Assembly: GCF_001517405.1 (NCBI RefSeq)
Contig: NZ_LN907827.1
Coordinates: 3,630,915-3,694,914, forward strand
Length of the DNA stretch: 64,000 bases
DNA from: Duffyella gerundensis
Lineage (GTDB): Bacteria; Pseudomonadota; Gammaproteobacteria; Enterobacterales; Enterobacteriaceae
Direction: 5' to 3'
The position numbers and the translations under genes were made by a program. Within the stretch, counting starts at the first letter, position 1. Every line of letters starts with the position of its first letter. Under the pieces are notes generated by a model, which searched no databases, was not told where the DNA came from, and saw only the letters and a list, made by a program, of their open reading frames with translations. Shown in pieces: positions 1-8,272 of this stretch.

Positions 1-315
1 GATATTGACTGAAGCAACCAGGTCGTCATGGATAAAGTGATCCTGCCATTGTGCCAGCTGAACGAGCTGTTCTTTAATGATATCAAGCCGCTGCGGGACG
101 GTTAAGGCAGCAAAATAGTCTTCCGGCGATACCCTGGTTTGCGGCGCGGAGGGATGCGTCACCGCGGTAAGCAATTCAATTGCCACTAATCTTCCGGTGA
201 CCCGATAGATTGGTTGAAACGTATAGTGTCGCTGGCACTGCTGCCAGAAAAGATGCGTATCAACCGGTTGAGCGTCAAGTGAACAAGGTCGCCGATGAGT
301 GAAATCCTTCATCAT
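1..315 (-). CDS. pdeH: c-di-GMP phosphodiesterase PdeH (YhjH), N-terminal part only
   Basis: An EAL-type phosphodiesterase that hydrolyses c-di-GMP; in E. coli it is the main enzyme keeping c-di-GMP low in motile cells. Reading leftward, the frame opens with an MMKDF start and runs to the window edge without a stop. Recognisable pieces are QPIYR (residues 34-38), VAIELLTAVTHP (about 43-54) and, at the edge, LVASVNI, the order seen in E. coli YhjH. Its EAL motif is the variant VELLT/IELLT seen in YhjH. Two tandem ATG codons exist (315 and 312); the first is preferred because AGGAA lies 9 nt upstream. The remaining catalytic motifs are outside the window. It is divergent from kdgK, as in E. coli, and has a flagellar sigma-28 promoter (371-397). 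Identification is from remembered similarity and synteny. Confidence 0.88.
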   Translation of the reverse strand, partial: MMKDFTHRRPCSLDAQPVDTHLFWQQCQRHYTFQPIYRVTGRLVAIELLTAVTHPSAPQTRVSPEDYFAALTVPQRLDIIKEQLVQLAQWQDHFIHDDLVASVNI

Positions 316-370
316 CTGGTGGTGTTCCTGGTTATTGAAGAGTGCCTTCAACTGGCATCCCGTTCGGCAA

Positions 371-397
371 GTATCGGCCAGCACAGGGATAACTTTA
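371..397 (-). promoter_or_regulatory. sigma-28 (FliA) promoter for pdeH
   Basis: On the minus strand TAAAGTTA (397-390) is followed by exactly 11 bases and then GCCGATAC (378-371). The enterobacterial FliA consensus is TAAAGTTT-N11-GCCGATAA, so 14 of 16 consensus bases and the spacing match. Transcription would begin near 365 and give a leader of about 50 nt before pdeH. This places pdeH in the late flagellar regulon, as known for E. coli yhjH. Confidence 0.85.
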
Positions 398-492
398 TCC
401 AGCGCGCTGATTTCGCCACGTTATTTATTTTATCCACCGTGATGATTTCAATCCGGTTAAACAAGCGTGACGTTTTGGCCTCCTTAGATAAC

Positions 493-507
493 TAAAACAG
501 CGTTTTA
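493..507. promoter_or_regulatory. Candidate KdgR operator upstream of kdgK
   Basis: A perfect inverted repeat, TAAAAC-AGC-GTTTTA, lies 66 bp upstream of the kdgK start. KdgR operators in enterobacteria are AT-rich palindromes with AAA and TTT blocks around a 5-base pyrimidine/purine centre, and most positions here agree with the consensus as I remember it. KdgR represses kdgK in E. coli and Dickeya. The assignment rests on position and symmetry only. Confidence 0.5.
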
Positions 508-572
508 AATAATTGACGATCGCCAGTTGAACGCAGAAACTGAAGGCAAACATCAACGCACGGGTGAAGGTT

Positions 573-1505
573 ATGACACACAAGAAAATCGCCGTTATCG
601 GCGAATGTATGATTGAACTCTCCGAAAAGGGCGAACATCTTAAGCGCGGATTTGGCGGCGATACGCTGAACACCGCGGTCTATCTTGCACGCCTGACCGC
701 GGCATCGGCGCTGCGCGTCGATTACGTTACCGCACTCGGTGACGATATCTTCAGTGAGCAGATGATCAGCGCCTGGCAGCAGGAAAATGTGCATACCGAT
801 CTGATTCAGCGGCTCGAAAACAAAATGCCCGGGCTCTACTTCATCCAGACGGACCAGCACGGCGAACGCACCTTCTATTACTGGCGCAACGATGCGGCGG
901 CACGTTACTGGCTTGATGGCCCGCGGGCAGAGGCGATCTGCGAGCAGCTGGCGTACTACGATTATCTTTATCTTAGCGGCATCAGCCTGGCTATTCTCAA
1001 CGACAACAGCCGTGAAAGGCTGATGCAGCTGCTTCAGCGCTGCCGCGCGAACGGCGGCAAGGTGATTTTCGACAACAATTATCGTCCGCGCCTGTGGCAA
1101 AGCCGCGAAGCGAGCCAGCACGCCTATCGCGCCATGCTCGCCTGCACCGATATCGCTTTTTTGACGCTGGATGATGAAGACGCGCTATGGGGCGAGCAGC
1201 CGGTTGAAACGGTGATCGCGCGTACGCGTGATGCGGGCGTCAGCGAGATTGTAATCAAACGCGGCGCCGACTCCTGTCTGGTGGCGACCGACGGCGCGCC
1301 GCTGCAGGAAGTGGCGGCAATTAAACTGGCAAAAGAGCAGGTGGTGGATACCACCGCAGCCGGCGATTCGTTCAGCGCGGGTTATCTGGCACAGCGACTG
1401 TGCGGCGGCAACGCCCAACAGGCAGCAGCGCAGGGCCATCGCACGGCCAGCACGGTGATCCAGCATCGCGGGGCGATCATTCCACTCAGCGCCATGCCGC
1501 ACTAA
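573..1505 (+). CDS. kdgK: 2-dehydro-3-deoxygluconokinase KdgK
   Basis: PfkB-family sugar kinase that phosphorylates 2-keto-3-deoxygluconate (KDG) to KDPG in the Entner-Doudoroff/hexuronate branch, in the cytoplasm. The protein starts MTHKKIAVIGECMIELSEKG and carries the PfkB glycine-rich segment RGFGGDTLNTAV (about 25-36) and the C-terminal signature DTTAAGDSFSAGY (about 257-269), whose Asp is the catalytic base. Length 310 aa against 309 in E. coli. I chose the ATG at 573, not the GTG at 564, because homologues begin there; its Shine-Dalgarno AAGG lies unusually close (2 nt). It is divergent from pdeH and stands alone, with a probable KdgR box upstream and a hairpin after the stop. Confidence 0.95.
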   Translation: MTHKKIAVIGECMIELSEKGEHLKRGFGGDTLNTAVYLARLTAASALRVDYVTALGDDIFSEQMISAWQQENVHTDLIQRLENKMPGLYFIQTDQHGERTFYYWRNDAAARYWLDGPRAEAICEQLAYYDYLYLSGISLAILNDNSRERLMQLLQRCRANGGKVIFDNNYRPRLWQSREASQHAYRAMLACTDIAFLTLDDEDALWGEQPVETVIARTRDAGVSEIVIKRGADSCLVATDGAPLQEVAAIKLAKEQVVDTTAAGDSFSAGYLAQRLCGGNAQQAAAQGHRTASTVIQHRGAIIPLSAMPH

Positions 1506-1516
1506 TTATTCACCTA

Positions 1517-1541
1517 CACAGCGGTCGTTCTGGCCGCTGTG
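1517..1541 (+). terminator. Hairpin after kdgK
   Basis: An 8-bp perfect stem, CACAGCGG with CCGCTGTG, starts 12 bases after the kdgK stop. It is followed by CTATTTA, a weak U tract, so termination is likely but not certain. Confidence 0.5.
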
Positions 1542-1972
1542 CTATTTACGCTGAACAGGTTATTTCGGCACTGGTGCTACGCAATCAGAAATATATTTTT
1601 TGGCCTGGTTCACATTTATTCCTACTTCTGAAAAATTAACGTCAATTATCTGACGAGTTTCCTTAATGACATCAATTTGTGTTAAGTCGATAAAATAATG
1701 CTTACATTTGACTTAGGGCATTAAAAATCCCATCACCTTAATTTAACCCATTAAAAATAAAACAATTTACTTAACGCATTGCCTTTGCGGTTTTTTCTTA
1801 AAATTAAGTATAACGTCCTGATTAAATATAAAAAGATAAAGCCAGGCATATTCTGAAACCCTTATTTCGTCCCGTTAATTACTGGACGAAAGAATAAAAA
1901 AGCGCCATCTTTTATCTATTCGCAGCGTACATTTTTTCAGCTGCCGCAAACAATAATAACGGACAGCCTGTC
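1542..1972. other. AT-rich intergenic region between kdgK and the hydrolase
   Basis: About 430 bases without a convincing gene. It is clearly richer in A and T than its neighbours, with many TTAA and ATTAAAA stretches, and holds TTGACTTAGGG-like promoter fragments near 1708. It may contain the promoter of the downstream hydrolase and could be a binding region for H-NS, but no defined site can be assigned. Confidence 0.4.
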
Positions 1973-2842
1973 ATGATAACTGAAATCATTAATATTTGGC
2001 CAAACGGCGATGCGCCGGGTGCCAGCGATTCACGCGCTCAGCCGCAAATTGTCGATTTAGCGAAAGAGTATGAGCCTTTCGATCGTGCCGCCAGCGGCGT
2101 GCGCTGCCCGGAACTCGCCTTCTGGTTCCCGGAAGAGTCCAACGGAATCACCCTGCTGGTGGCGCCAGGCGGTGGCTATCAGCGCGTCATGATCGACCGC
2201 GAAGGCAGCGCGCTGGCGACCTTTTTCACCGCCATGGGCTATACGCTGGCGGTCATGACTTATCGGCTGCCTTACGACGGCCATCATGAAGGTGCAGATG
2301 CGCCACTGGCCGATGCACAGCGTGCGGTGCGCCTGTTGAGAGACCGGGCGCAGCGTGGGCTGAACGGTAAGTACATTGTCATGATGGGTTTTTCAGCGGG
2401 CGGCCATCTGGCCGCCAGTCTGGGAACGCGCTTCGCCGAGAAGCTTTATCCGGTGCAGGACCAGATCGACAGTCAGTCGCCGCGTCCTGACGCGATGGTG
2501 CTGGTCTATCCGTTGATCAGCATGCGCGACGGCCTGGCGCATGAAGGCGCCCGTACCCGACTGCTCGGCGCGTGGCCCGATCAGAAAAGCATCGACGCCT
2601 ATTCTATGGAAACCCGCGTTCATGCACAGACGCCGCCAACGCTGTTAATTCACTCAGCGGATGATGATTCGGTGCCCGTTAACAACAGCATGGTGTTCTT
2701 CAGCGCGCTGCGCGAGCACAACGTGCCGGCAGAGCTGCATTTCTATCAGAAAGGCGGTCACGGCTTTGGCATTCGCGGTGTGGCTGACCTGCCACTTGCA
2801 AGCTGGCCGATGCTGGTGACCGAGTGGCTGCGGGCGAAATAA
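1973..2842 (+). CDS. Alpha/beta-hydrolase, probable carbohydrate esterase
   Basis: A 289-aa single-domain alpha/beta-hydrolase without a signal peptide, so probably cytoplasmic. The oxyanion-hole segment is VAPGGGYQRV (about 63-72); the nucleophile elbow is GFSAGGH (about 138-144, Ser catalytic); the acid is probably in HSADDDSVPV and the base is in KGGHGFG near the C-terminus. This arrangement is typical of acetyl-xylan/feruloyl-esterase-like and lipase-like small hydrolases. The true substrate is unknown. E. coli has no gene between kdgK and yhjJ, so this is an insertion relative to it. No strong ribosome binding site is visible before the ATG. It converges on yhjJ with a shared hairpin between them. 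Confidence 0.8.
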   Translation: MITEIINIWPNGDAPGASDSRAQPQIVDLAKEYEPFDRAASGVRCPELAFWFPEESNGITLLVAPGGGYQRVMIDREGSALATFFTAMGYTLAVMTYRLPYDGHHEGADAPLADAQRAVRLLRDRAQRGLNGKYIVMMGFSAGGHLAASLGTRFAEKLYPVQDQIDSQSPRPDAMVLVYPLISMRDGLAHEGARTRLLGAWPDQKSIDAYSMETRVHAQTPPTLLIHSADDDSVPVNNSMVFFSALREHNVPAELHFYQKGGHGFGIRGVADLPLASWPMLVTEWLRAK

Positions 2843-2844
2843 GC

Positions 2845-2868
2845 ATCGGGCTCAAGAGTGAGCCCGAT
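2845..2868. terminator. Convergent hairpin between the hydrolase gene and yhjJ
   Basis: A perfect 10-bp stem, ATCGGGCTCA with TGAGCCCGAT, and an AGAG loop lie 2 bases after the hydrolase stop and 6 before the yhjJ stop. It lacks a strong U tract on either strand but probably serves both converging genes. Confidence 0.6.
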
Positions 2869-2874
2869 CGGGAG

Positions 2875-4368
2875 TTATGACTGCGGCTGTACGGGAATAT
2901 CTGACGCTTCCGGCTGGGTTTCATCAACCGGCGCGCTGACTGCAGCGGGCGGTGTCATCACCTTTTCCCAGCTGTCGAACAGCCGTTTGACGTTGGTTTC
3001 CGCTTCGCCTTCCGGCTGCATCAGCATCATGGTCAACGACTGCGTCAACTGCTGGCGCAGTTCCTGATTCAGCATAGGCAGCGTCAGCGAGCTGAGAAAC
3101 TGCTGACGCAACTTCTGATACTGTTCCGGCGCGATATCCACCACCGCATTTTGCTGCGAGCGCAGACGCTGGCTCATCAGCACATCGGTATTGGTGCGCG
3201 CATAGGTGGTAAACAGTTTGCCCAGTTCGGCGGTTTTCTGCGCCATCAGCGCATCAAACTCCTGCTGTGACAGACCCTGATCGCGAATAGTTGCCAGTTC
3301 GCGAGCCACCAGATGCATATTCGCCTCCAGCGTGGCGTTATCGCTGTCCATGTTAATGCCGCACTGCGCATGCTGGTAAATCACCCGGCAATCGAAGCCC
3401 ACCTGCACGCCTTGCGCTTTGTTTTCGCTCAACACTTTCTGCAGATGCCAGAACAGCGCTTCACGGGCCAGATCGCTCTGCCAGTAGCGGTTGAGGTTCT
3501 GCGAATCGCGTATCGGCTGCCACGGTGTATCCCACACCAGCGACAATCGATCCTGCTTCGCATTGCCGCTGACCAGGTTGATCGGCTGCTGCGGCAGAGG
3601 CGCCAGCGTCGCAATCGGTGCAGGCGTCTGGCGTTTGCCCTCCAGCGTCGAGAAGGCCTTGTTGATCTGCTCGGCAAGCGTGCGACTGTCAACGTTGCCG
3701 ACGACAAACAGCGTCATCGCATCCGGCGTGTACCACTGTTTGTAAAAGCTGTTCAGCTGGTTGCTATCAATCGGTGCGCGCGGCTGCTCGGCAGGATCGT
3801 GCGCCAGCAGCGCCGACCCTTTCAGCCGGTAGCGCCACCATGCGCTCTGCGTATTCGGCGGCCAGGTAGCAACGCTGTCGTCCGCGCTGATTGCGGTGTT
3901 CACCACCTGATCGGTAATGCTCATTTTGCCTGCGGTCGCGGCCAGCCAGTTAAGCGCTGATTTCAGCAGCTCAGGGCGATTGTAAGGCAGGCTGATATTG
4001 TATTGCGTAAAGTCGTACGACACGATGGCCGGTGGCAGTGGATGATCGGGATTAATTCCCTGCTGCCATAATGCGCGCTGCTGAGCCGGATCAAGCGTGG
4101 CGTTATGCACCATCGCCAGGCGCGGCAGTAAGTGGCTGTAACCGGTCTGCTGGGCACTTTCTACCAGCGAACCGGTATTCACCAGCAGACGCAGCTCAAT
4201 GCGATCGCTTGGGCGTTGCGGCGTAGTCAGCAACTGCCAGTTAAAACCGTTATCCAGCTTTCCCTGCTGCCAGGCGGGATCGGGCTGCAGTGTTTCAGCC
4301 TGCACTATGCTGCTGGCCGCAGCCAGAATGACGCCACCAACGAGTAATCTTATTCTGGTGCCCTGCAT
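2875..4368 (-). CDS. yhjJ: Periplasmic M16-family protein YhjJ, catalytically degenerate
   Basis: A 497-aa protein (498 in E. coli) of the insulinase/M16 family. The N-terminus MQGTRIRLLVGGVILAAASSIVQA is a Sec signal peptide ending near residue 24. The M16 N-terminal domain follows (RIELRLLVNTGSLVE, about 59-73), but where active enzymes have HxxEH this protein reads GYSHLLPRLAM, so the zinc-binding Glu and second His are absent. The second M16 half contains FYKQWYTPDAMTLFVVGNVD. The tail is rich in Pro, Glu and Gln. A periplasmic non-protease or partner role is inferred; in E. coli its function is not established. Transcribed alone, upstream of dctA on the same strand, as in E. coli. Confidence 0.93.
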   Translation of the reverse strand: MQGTRIRLLVGGVILAAASSIVQAETLQPDPAWQQGKLDNGFNWQLLTTPQRPSDRIELRLLVNTGSLVESAQQTGYSHLLPRLAMVHNATLDPAQQRALWQQGINPDHPLPPAIVSYDFTQYNISLPYNRPELLKSALNWLAATAGKMSITDQVVNTAISADDSVATWPPNTQSAWWRYRLKGSALLAHDPAEQPRAPIDSNQLNSFYKQWYTPDAMTLFVVGNVDSRTLAEQINKAFSTLEGKRQTPAPIATLAPLPQQPINLVSGNAKQDRLSLVWDTPWQPIRDSQNLNRYWQSDLAREALFWHLQKVLSENKAQGVQVGFDCRVIYQHAQCGINMDSDNATLEANMHLVARELATIRDQGLSQQEFDALMAQKTAELGKLFTTYARTNTDVLMSQRLRSQQNAVVDIAPEQYQKLRQQFLSSLTLPMLNQELRQQLTQSLTMMLMQPEGEAETNVKRLFDSWEKVMTPPAAVSAPVDETQPEASDIPVQPQS

Positions 4369-4531
4369 GTGAACCCCTACTCAGTCCCAAACCAAAAATC
4401 ATCACCCCGTCTTGCGGCCCGCTTCAATGCCAGAAGCCACGACGTCGGAAGAACAGGTTCTTAGACCGCGTAAAAAAGCAGATGTCGCGCAGTGGAGTGA
4501 AAAATCTTAAAAAACAGGGGGGATCATATGC

Positions 4532-4568
4532 AAATGCCCGCAGCGAGGGCAAGCGGCTGCGGGCATTT
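4532..4568 (-). terminator. Terminator hairpin of dctA
   Basis: A 13-bp perfect stem, AAATGCCCGCAGC with GCTGCGGGCATTT, and an 11-base loop lie 26 bases beyond the dctA stop on the minus strand. The downstream arm ends in ATTT, giving a short U tract. Confidence 0.7.
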
Positions 4569-4594
4569 AACGGTGAAAAGCGCGGATTTTATGA

Positions 4595-5881
4595 TTAAAG
4601 CGGGGTCTCAGACAGCTTTTTTGCCTTTTTTCCCGCTGCCAGCGTCTCCGTCATCTGCTTCTCATCCAGCTGGCCTACCCACTTCGCCACCACCAGTGTG
4701 GCAACGCCGTTACCGACCAGGTTGGTCAAAGCACGCGCTTCAGACATAAAGCGGTCAATGCCGAGAATCAGCGCCAGGCCCGCGACCGGCAGATGACCTA
4801 CCGCCGACAGGGTTGCCGCCAGCACGATGAAGCCGCTACCGGTGACGCCCGCCGCGCCTTTGGAAGAGAGTAACAGCACCACCAGCAGTGTAATCTGATG
4901 GAAAATATCCATGTGCGCGTTGGTGGCCTGCGCAATAAATACCGCTGCCATGGTCAGGTAAATCGAGGTGCCATCAAGGTTAAAGGAGTAGCCGGTTGGA
5001 ATCACCAGGCCCACCACCGATTTTTTACAGCCGAGCTTTTCCATCTTATCCAGCATGCGCGGCAGCGCCGATTCCGAAGAGGAGGTGCCCAGTACAATCA
5101 GCAGTTCTTCTTTGATATAGGCGATAAACTTGAAGATATTGAAGCCGACCACACGGGCAATCAGCCCCAACACCACCACCACAAACAGCACGCAGGTAAT
5201 ATAGAAGCAGACGATCAACTGACCCAGTTGCACCAGCGAACCGACGCCATATTTACCGATGGTAAAGGCCATGGCCCCAAACGCGCCAATCGGTGCCAGA
5301 CGCATGATCATGTTGATGATGCCGAAAATCACCTTCGAGAAGTTATCGATGAAGTTAAAAATCAGCGTGCCGCGATCGCCAAGGCGATGCAGGGCGAAAC
5401 CAAACAGAATGGCAAACAGCAGCACCTGCAGAATGTTGCCGCTGGCAAATGCGCCGATGACGCTGCCGGGAATGATATCCAGCAGGAACGGAATAATGCC
5501 CTGCTGCTCGGCCTGCTGTGCATAGACCGCCACCGCTTTGGCATCCAGCGTGGCGGGATCGACGTTCATACCCGCGCCTGGCTGAATCACGTTCACGACG
5601 ACCAAACCGATAATCAGCGCAATGGTGCTGACAATTTCGAAATAGAGCAGCGCCACGGCGCCGGTACGGCCTACGGCCTTCATGCTTTCCATGCCGGCAA
5701 TGCCGGTGACCACGGTACAGAAAATCACCGGTGCAATAATCATTTTAATCAGTTTAACGAAGGCGTCGCCCAGCGGTTTCATCTGCGCGCCCAGTTCCGG
5801 ATAGAAATGGCCGAGCAGCACGCCCGCGGCGATGGCTGTCAAAACTTGAAAATAAAGGCTTTTGAACAGAGAAGTTTTCAT
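4595..5881 (-). CDS. dctA: C4-dicarboxylate transporter DctA
   Basis: Inner-membrane sodium/proton-coupled symporter (SDF/DAACS family) for succinate, fumarate, malate and similar dicarboxylates under aerobic conditions. The start chosen is MKTSLFKSLYFQVLTAIAAG at 5881, giving 428 aa, the same length as E. coli DctA; an upstream in-frame extension of 14 residues has no support. Family hallmarks are the serine-rich hairpin LGTSSSESALPRM (about 270-282), the substrate motif VIPTGYSFNLDGTSIYLTMA (about 296-315), SKGAAGVTGSGF and the C-terminal DRFMSEARALTNLVGNG segment. Flanked by yhjJ and pdeK as in E. coli, and followed by a strong hairpin. Regulation by CRP and a DcuS/DcuR-type system is known in E. 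coli but no site was verified here. Confidence 0.97.
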   Translation of the reverse strand: MKTSLFKSLYFQVLTAIAAGVLLGHFYPELGAQMKPLGDAFVKLIKMIIAPVIFCTVVTGIAGMESMKAVGRTGAVALLYFEIVSTIALIIGLVVVNVIQPGAGMNVDPATLDAKAVAVYAQQAEQQGIIPFLLDIIPGSVIGAFASGNILQVLLFAILFGFALHRLGDRGTLIFNFIDNFSKVIFGIINMIMRLAPIGAFGAMAFTIGKYGVGSLVQLGQLIVCFYITCVLFVVVVLGLIARVVGFNIFKFIAYIKEELLIVLGTSSSESALPRMLDKMEKLGCKKSVVGLVIPTGYSFNLDGTSIYLTMAAVFIAQATNAHMDIFHQITLLVVLLLSSKGAAGVTGSGFIVLAATLSAVGHLPVAGLALILGIDRFMSEARALTNLVGNGVATLVVAKWVGQLDEKQMTETLAAGKKAKKLSETPL

Positions 5882-6121
5882 AAAAGCGATTCCGTTAACG
5901 GCATGGAAGGCGACAGGCGTCACTGTAATTATTCCTGCGGCTGTTTTGCCCGATAAGCATCGGCGAACCGCAGTTTTCTACGACAGCGCGAAAATAACAC
6001 CCCGATAACAGAATTGATATATCCTGACACAGCCTGACATTGGCATAGTTAACAACTATGAACTGAAACGCTTCAGCGATGAAATTAATAACTTGTGGGA
6101 CAATTACGTGAGTGATACTGC

Positions 6122-8128
6122 TCAGAATTTCCGGTGTTGCAGCCAGGGTTCAAATTTATCCAGCGGCAGCGGTTCCGCATAGAAATAGCCCTGAGCAATG
6201 GTGATGCCACGCGACAGTAGCCAGTCGCGCTGCTCGGCGGTTTCTACCCCTTCCGCCACTACATCCAGCTCAATAATCTCCGCGATGGCCGCCACAATTT
6301 TGACCATGGTGTCATCATCGGGCAAAGCAGACACAAAGCTGCGATCCATCTTTAGCTTGCTGATCGGCAAGGATTTGAACTGGTGCAGGTAGTTAAGGTT
6401 GGCATAACCCATGCCAAAATCGTCCAGCGCCACGGCCACGCCCACCGCTTGCAACTGACGCAGCAGCGCCTTTGCCTGCTCGGTATCGCCAATGTTCGCC
6501 GTTTCGGTAATCTCCAGCACAAAGCTGCCTGGCGCAATGCGGTGTCGCTGAATGAGATCCTGCAGGTGCGTCACCATCGTCGGATCGCGCAGCTGGTTGG
6601 CCGAGATATTCACGCTCAGCGGCAACATAATGCCGCGTTTTTGCCAGCCCGCCAGTAAACGACACGCTTCTTCAAACACCCAACGACCGATGGCATCGAT
6701 CACGCCGATCTCTTCGGCGCTGACGATAAATTCTTCGGTTAATCCCCAGCTGCCGTCGGGCTGACGCATGCGCAACAGCGCTTCTGCGCCGACCATCTCG
6801 CCGCTCTGCATATTGACCTGCGGCTGCAGATAGATGGCAAACTGCTCCTCCTGCAACCCCTGCAAAATGTCATGCTCCTGAGTCAGGCGCTTCTGCGCGC
6901 GTTCAGTCAGGGCGGGATCGAAAAACAGAATCTGGTTTTTGCCCTGATGCCGCGCCGACATCATGGCAGAGTTCGCGCGGTTAAGGATTTCAACGGCATC
7001 GAGCAGCGTATCCGTTTCGCCCAGGCTCATGCCGATACTGACGTGCGGGCGCAGCTGAATTTGTTGCAGGTTTACCGGTTGATTCAGGCGGATCATCAGG
7101 TTGCGCGCCAGGCGAATCGCGCGGAAAGGGTTATTGGCCCGTTTGGCCAGCAGCACGAAATCGCTGGTACCGAGCTGCCCCAGCACCATGCGATAGTCGA
7201 TCACGCTGCGTATTTTTTCCACCAGCGTCAGGATCAACGTGTCGCGCTGCGTATCGGTCAGCACGCCATTGCCATCCAGCAGGGTTTCAATGCGAATCAC
7301 CATCACGGTGAACGGCGATTTGCGCCCCGGATGATTAATAAACTGTTCCAGCAGCGCGATGAATAACGTGCGGTTCGGCAGGTCGGTCAGCGTGAAGTGC
7401 GTGGTCAGGCGGCTCATTTCATCATGCACCGACTCCAGCACCTGCATGTTGCGGTTGTAGCTGCGCACCAGCATGCCAAATTCATCGTCGCGATGCCGAC
7501 TTTGCAGCGACAGCTTGTGGGTCAAAATAGACTGCGGCGGCAGATCCTGCAGCTCGTGAGCAATATTACGCAGCGGATGTACGATCAGGCGGTTTATGCA
7601 CCAGCTGATCGCCACCGACAGCACCAGCGCCAGCAGCAAATAGGTGGTCAGCATGGTGGAGATGGTACTGAGAATAAACTGGTAGACGCGCCAGGAATCG
7701 GCTTGCAGCACCAGATAAGCCAGCGGCTTAGGCAGCGCCGTTCGCTCCACTGAATAGAGCGGCACGGTGATCTGCACCGGCAGTTCAAACAGCCGGGCAA
7801 TCAGCCGCGGAACCGGTCGCTCAGCCTCAAAATCGGTATGCAGCGCCTGAAACGCGTTGGGTAATACCACATCAGCGCGGGTTAAAATCCCGGCAGGTTT
7901 CAGCGAGTTAAGAATGCGCTCCGCCTGCGGAATATCGGCCCGCAGCACCGCTTCTGACAGCGGCTGACGCACGGTATGCGCGATATTCTCCATCTGCTGG
8001 GCATAGTCAACCCTGCGCTGCTGCACAAAATGGAAAAGCTGTACCACGATAAATATACAGATGGTCACCACAGCAACCGCTGAAATCGTGGCCATCTGCT
8101 TAATCGTAAGTGATCGACTAACGCGCAA
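6122..8128 (-). CDS. pdeK: Membrane GGDEF/EAL protein PdeK (YhjK, HmsP-like), probable c-di-GMP phosphodiesterase
   Basis: A 668-aa inner-membrane protein. Order: TM1 (about 13-33), periplasmic sensor region, TM2 (about 157-180), HAMP-like linker (INRLIVHPLRNIAHEL), GGDEF domain (about 245-400) and EAL domain (about 420-660). The GGDEF signature is replaced by LGTSDF, so cyclase activity is unlikely. The EAL domain keeps GAEALLRM, NISANQL, LEITETA, LDDFGMGYANL, KLKMDRSF and VAEGVE, the residues needed for c-di-GMP hydrolysis. The start codon is TTG at 8128, supported by GGGAG 6 bases upstream and by the MRVSRSLTIKQM start of the E. coli protein. It lies next to bcsC of the first cellulose locus, as in E. 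coli, which suggests local control of cellulose synthesis. Confidence 0.93.
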   Translation of the reverse strand: MRVSRSLTIKQMATISAVAVVTICIFIVVQLFHFVQQRRVDYAQQMENIAHTVRQPLSEAVLRADIPQAERILNSLKPAGILTRADVVLPNAFQALHTDFEAERPVPRLIARLFELPVQITVPLYSVERTALPKPLAYLVLQADSWRVYQFILSTISTMLTTYLLLALVLSVAISWCINRLIVHPLRNIAHELQDLPPQSILTHKLSLQSRHRDDEFGMLVRSYNRNMQVLESVHDEMSRLTTHFTLTDLPNRTLFIALLEQFINHPGRKSPFTVMVIRIETLLDGNGVLTDTQRDTLILTLVEKIRSVIDYRMVLGQLGTSDFVLLAKRANNPFRAIRLARNLMIRLNQPVNLQQIQLRPHVSIGMSLGETDTLLDAVEILNRANSAMMSARHQGKNQILFFDPALTERAQKRLTQEHDILQGLQEEQFAIYLQPQVNMQSGEMVGAEALLRMRQPDGSWGLTEEFIVSAEEIGVIDAIGRWVFEEACRLLAGWQKRGIMLPLSVNISANQLRDPTMVTHLQDLIQRHRIAPGSFVLEITETANIGDTEQAKALLRQLQAVGVAVALDDFGMGYANLNYLHQFKSLPISKLKMDRSFVSALPDDDTMVKIVAAIAEIIELDVVAEGVETAEQRDWLLSRGITIAQGYFYAEPLPLDKFEPWLQHRKF

Positions 8129-8272
8129 AATTCTCTCCCGGCCCGCTATCCGGAACGTAACGGCCGCCCAGAGTATATCCTAAGGCACCCTTTTTTTAAG
8201 CAAGGTTAATGGCACGACAAAAAGGCTTTAAGGGTTTTCCGATGACGATCGGCGAATTTTCCCGTTTCAACG

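Noticed and set aside
4898..5956. 352-codon open frame on the plus strand
   Set aside because: It is antisense to dctA, His/Gln/Asn-rich and low complexity, the usual mirror image of a conserved membrane-protein gene. No ribosome binding site supports it.
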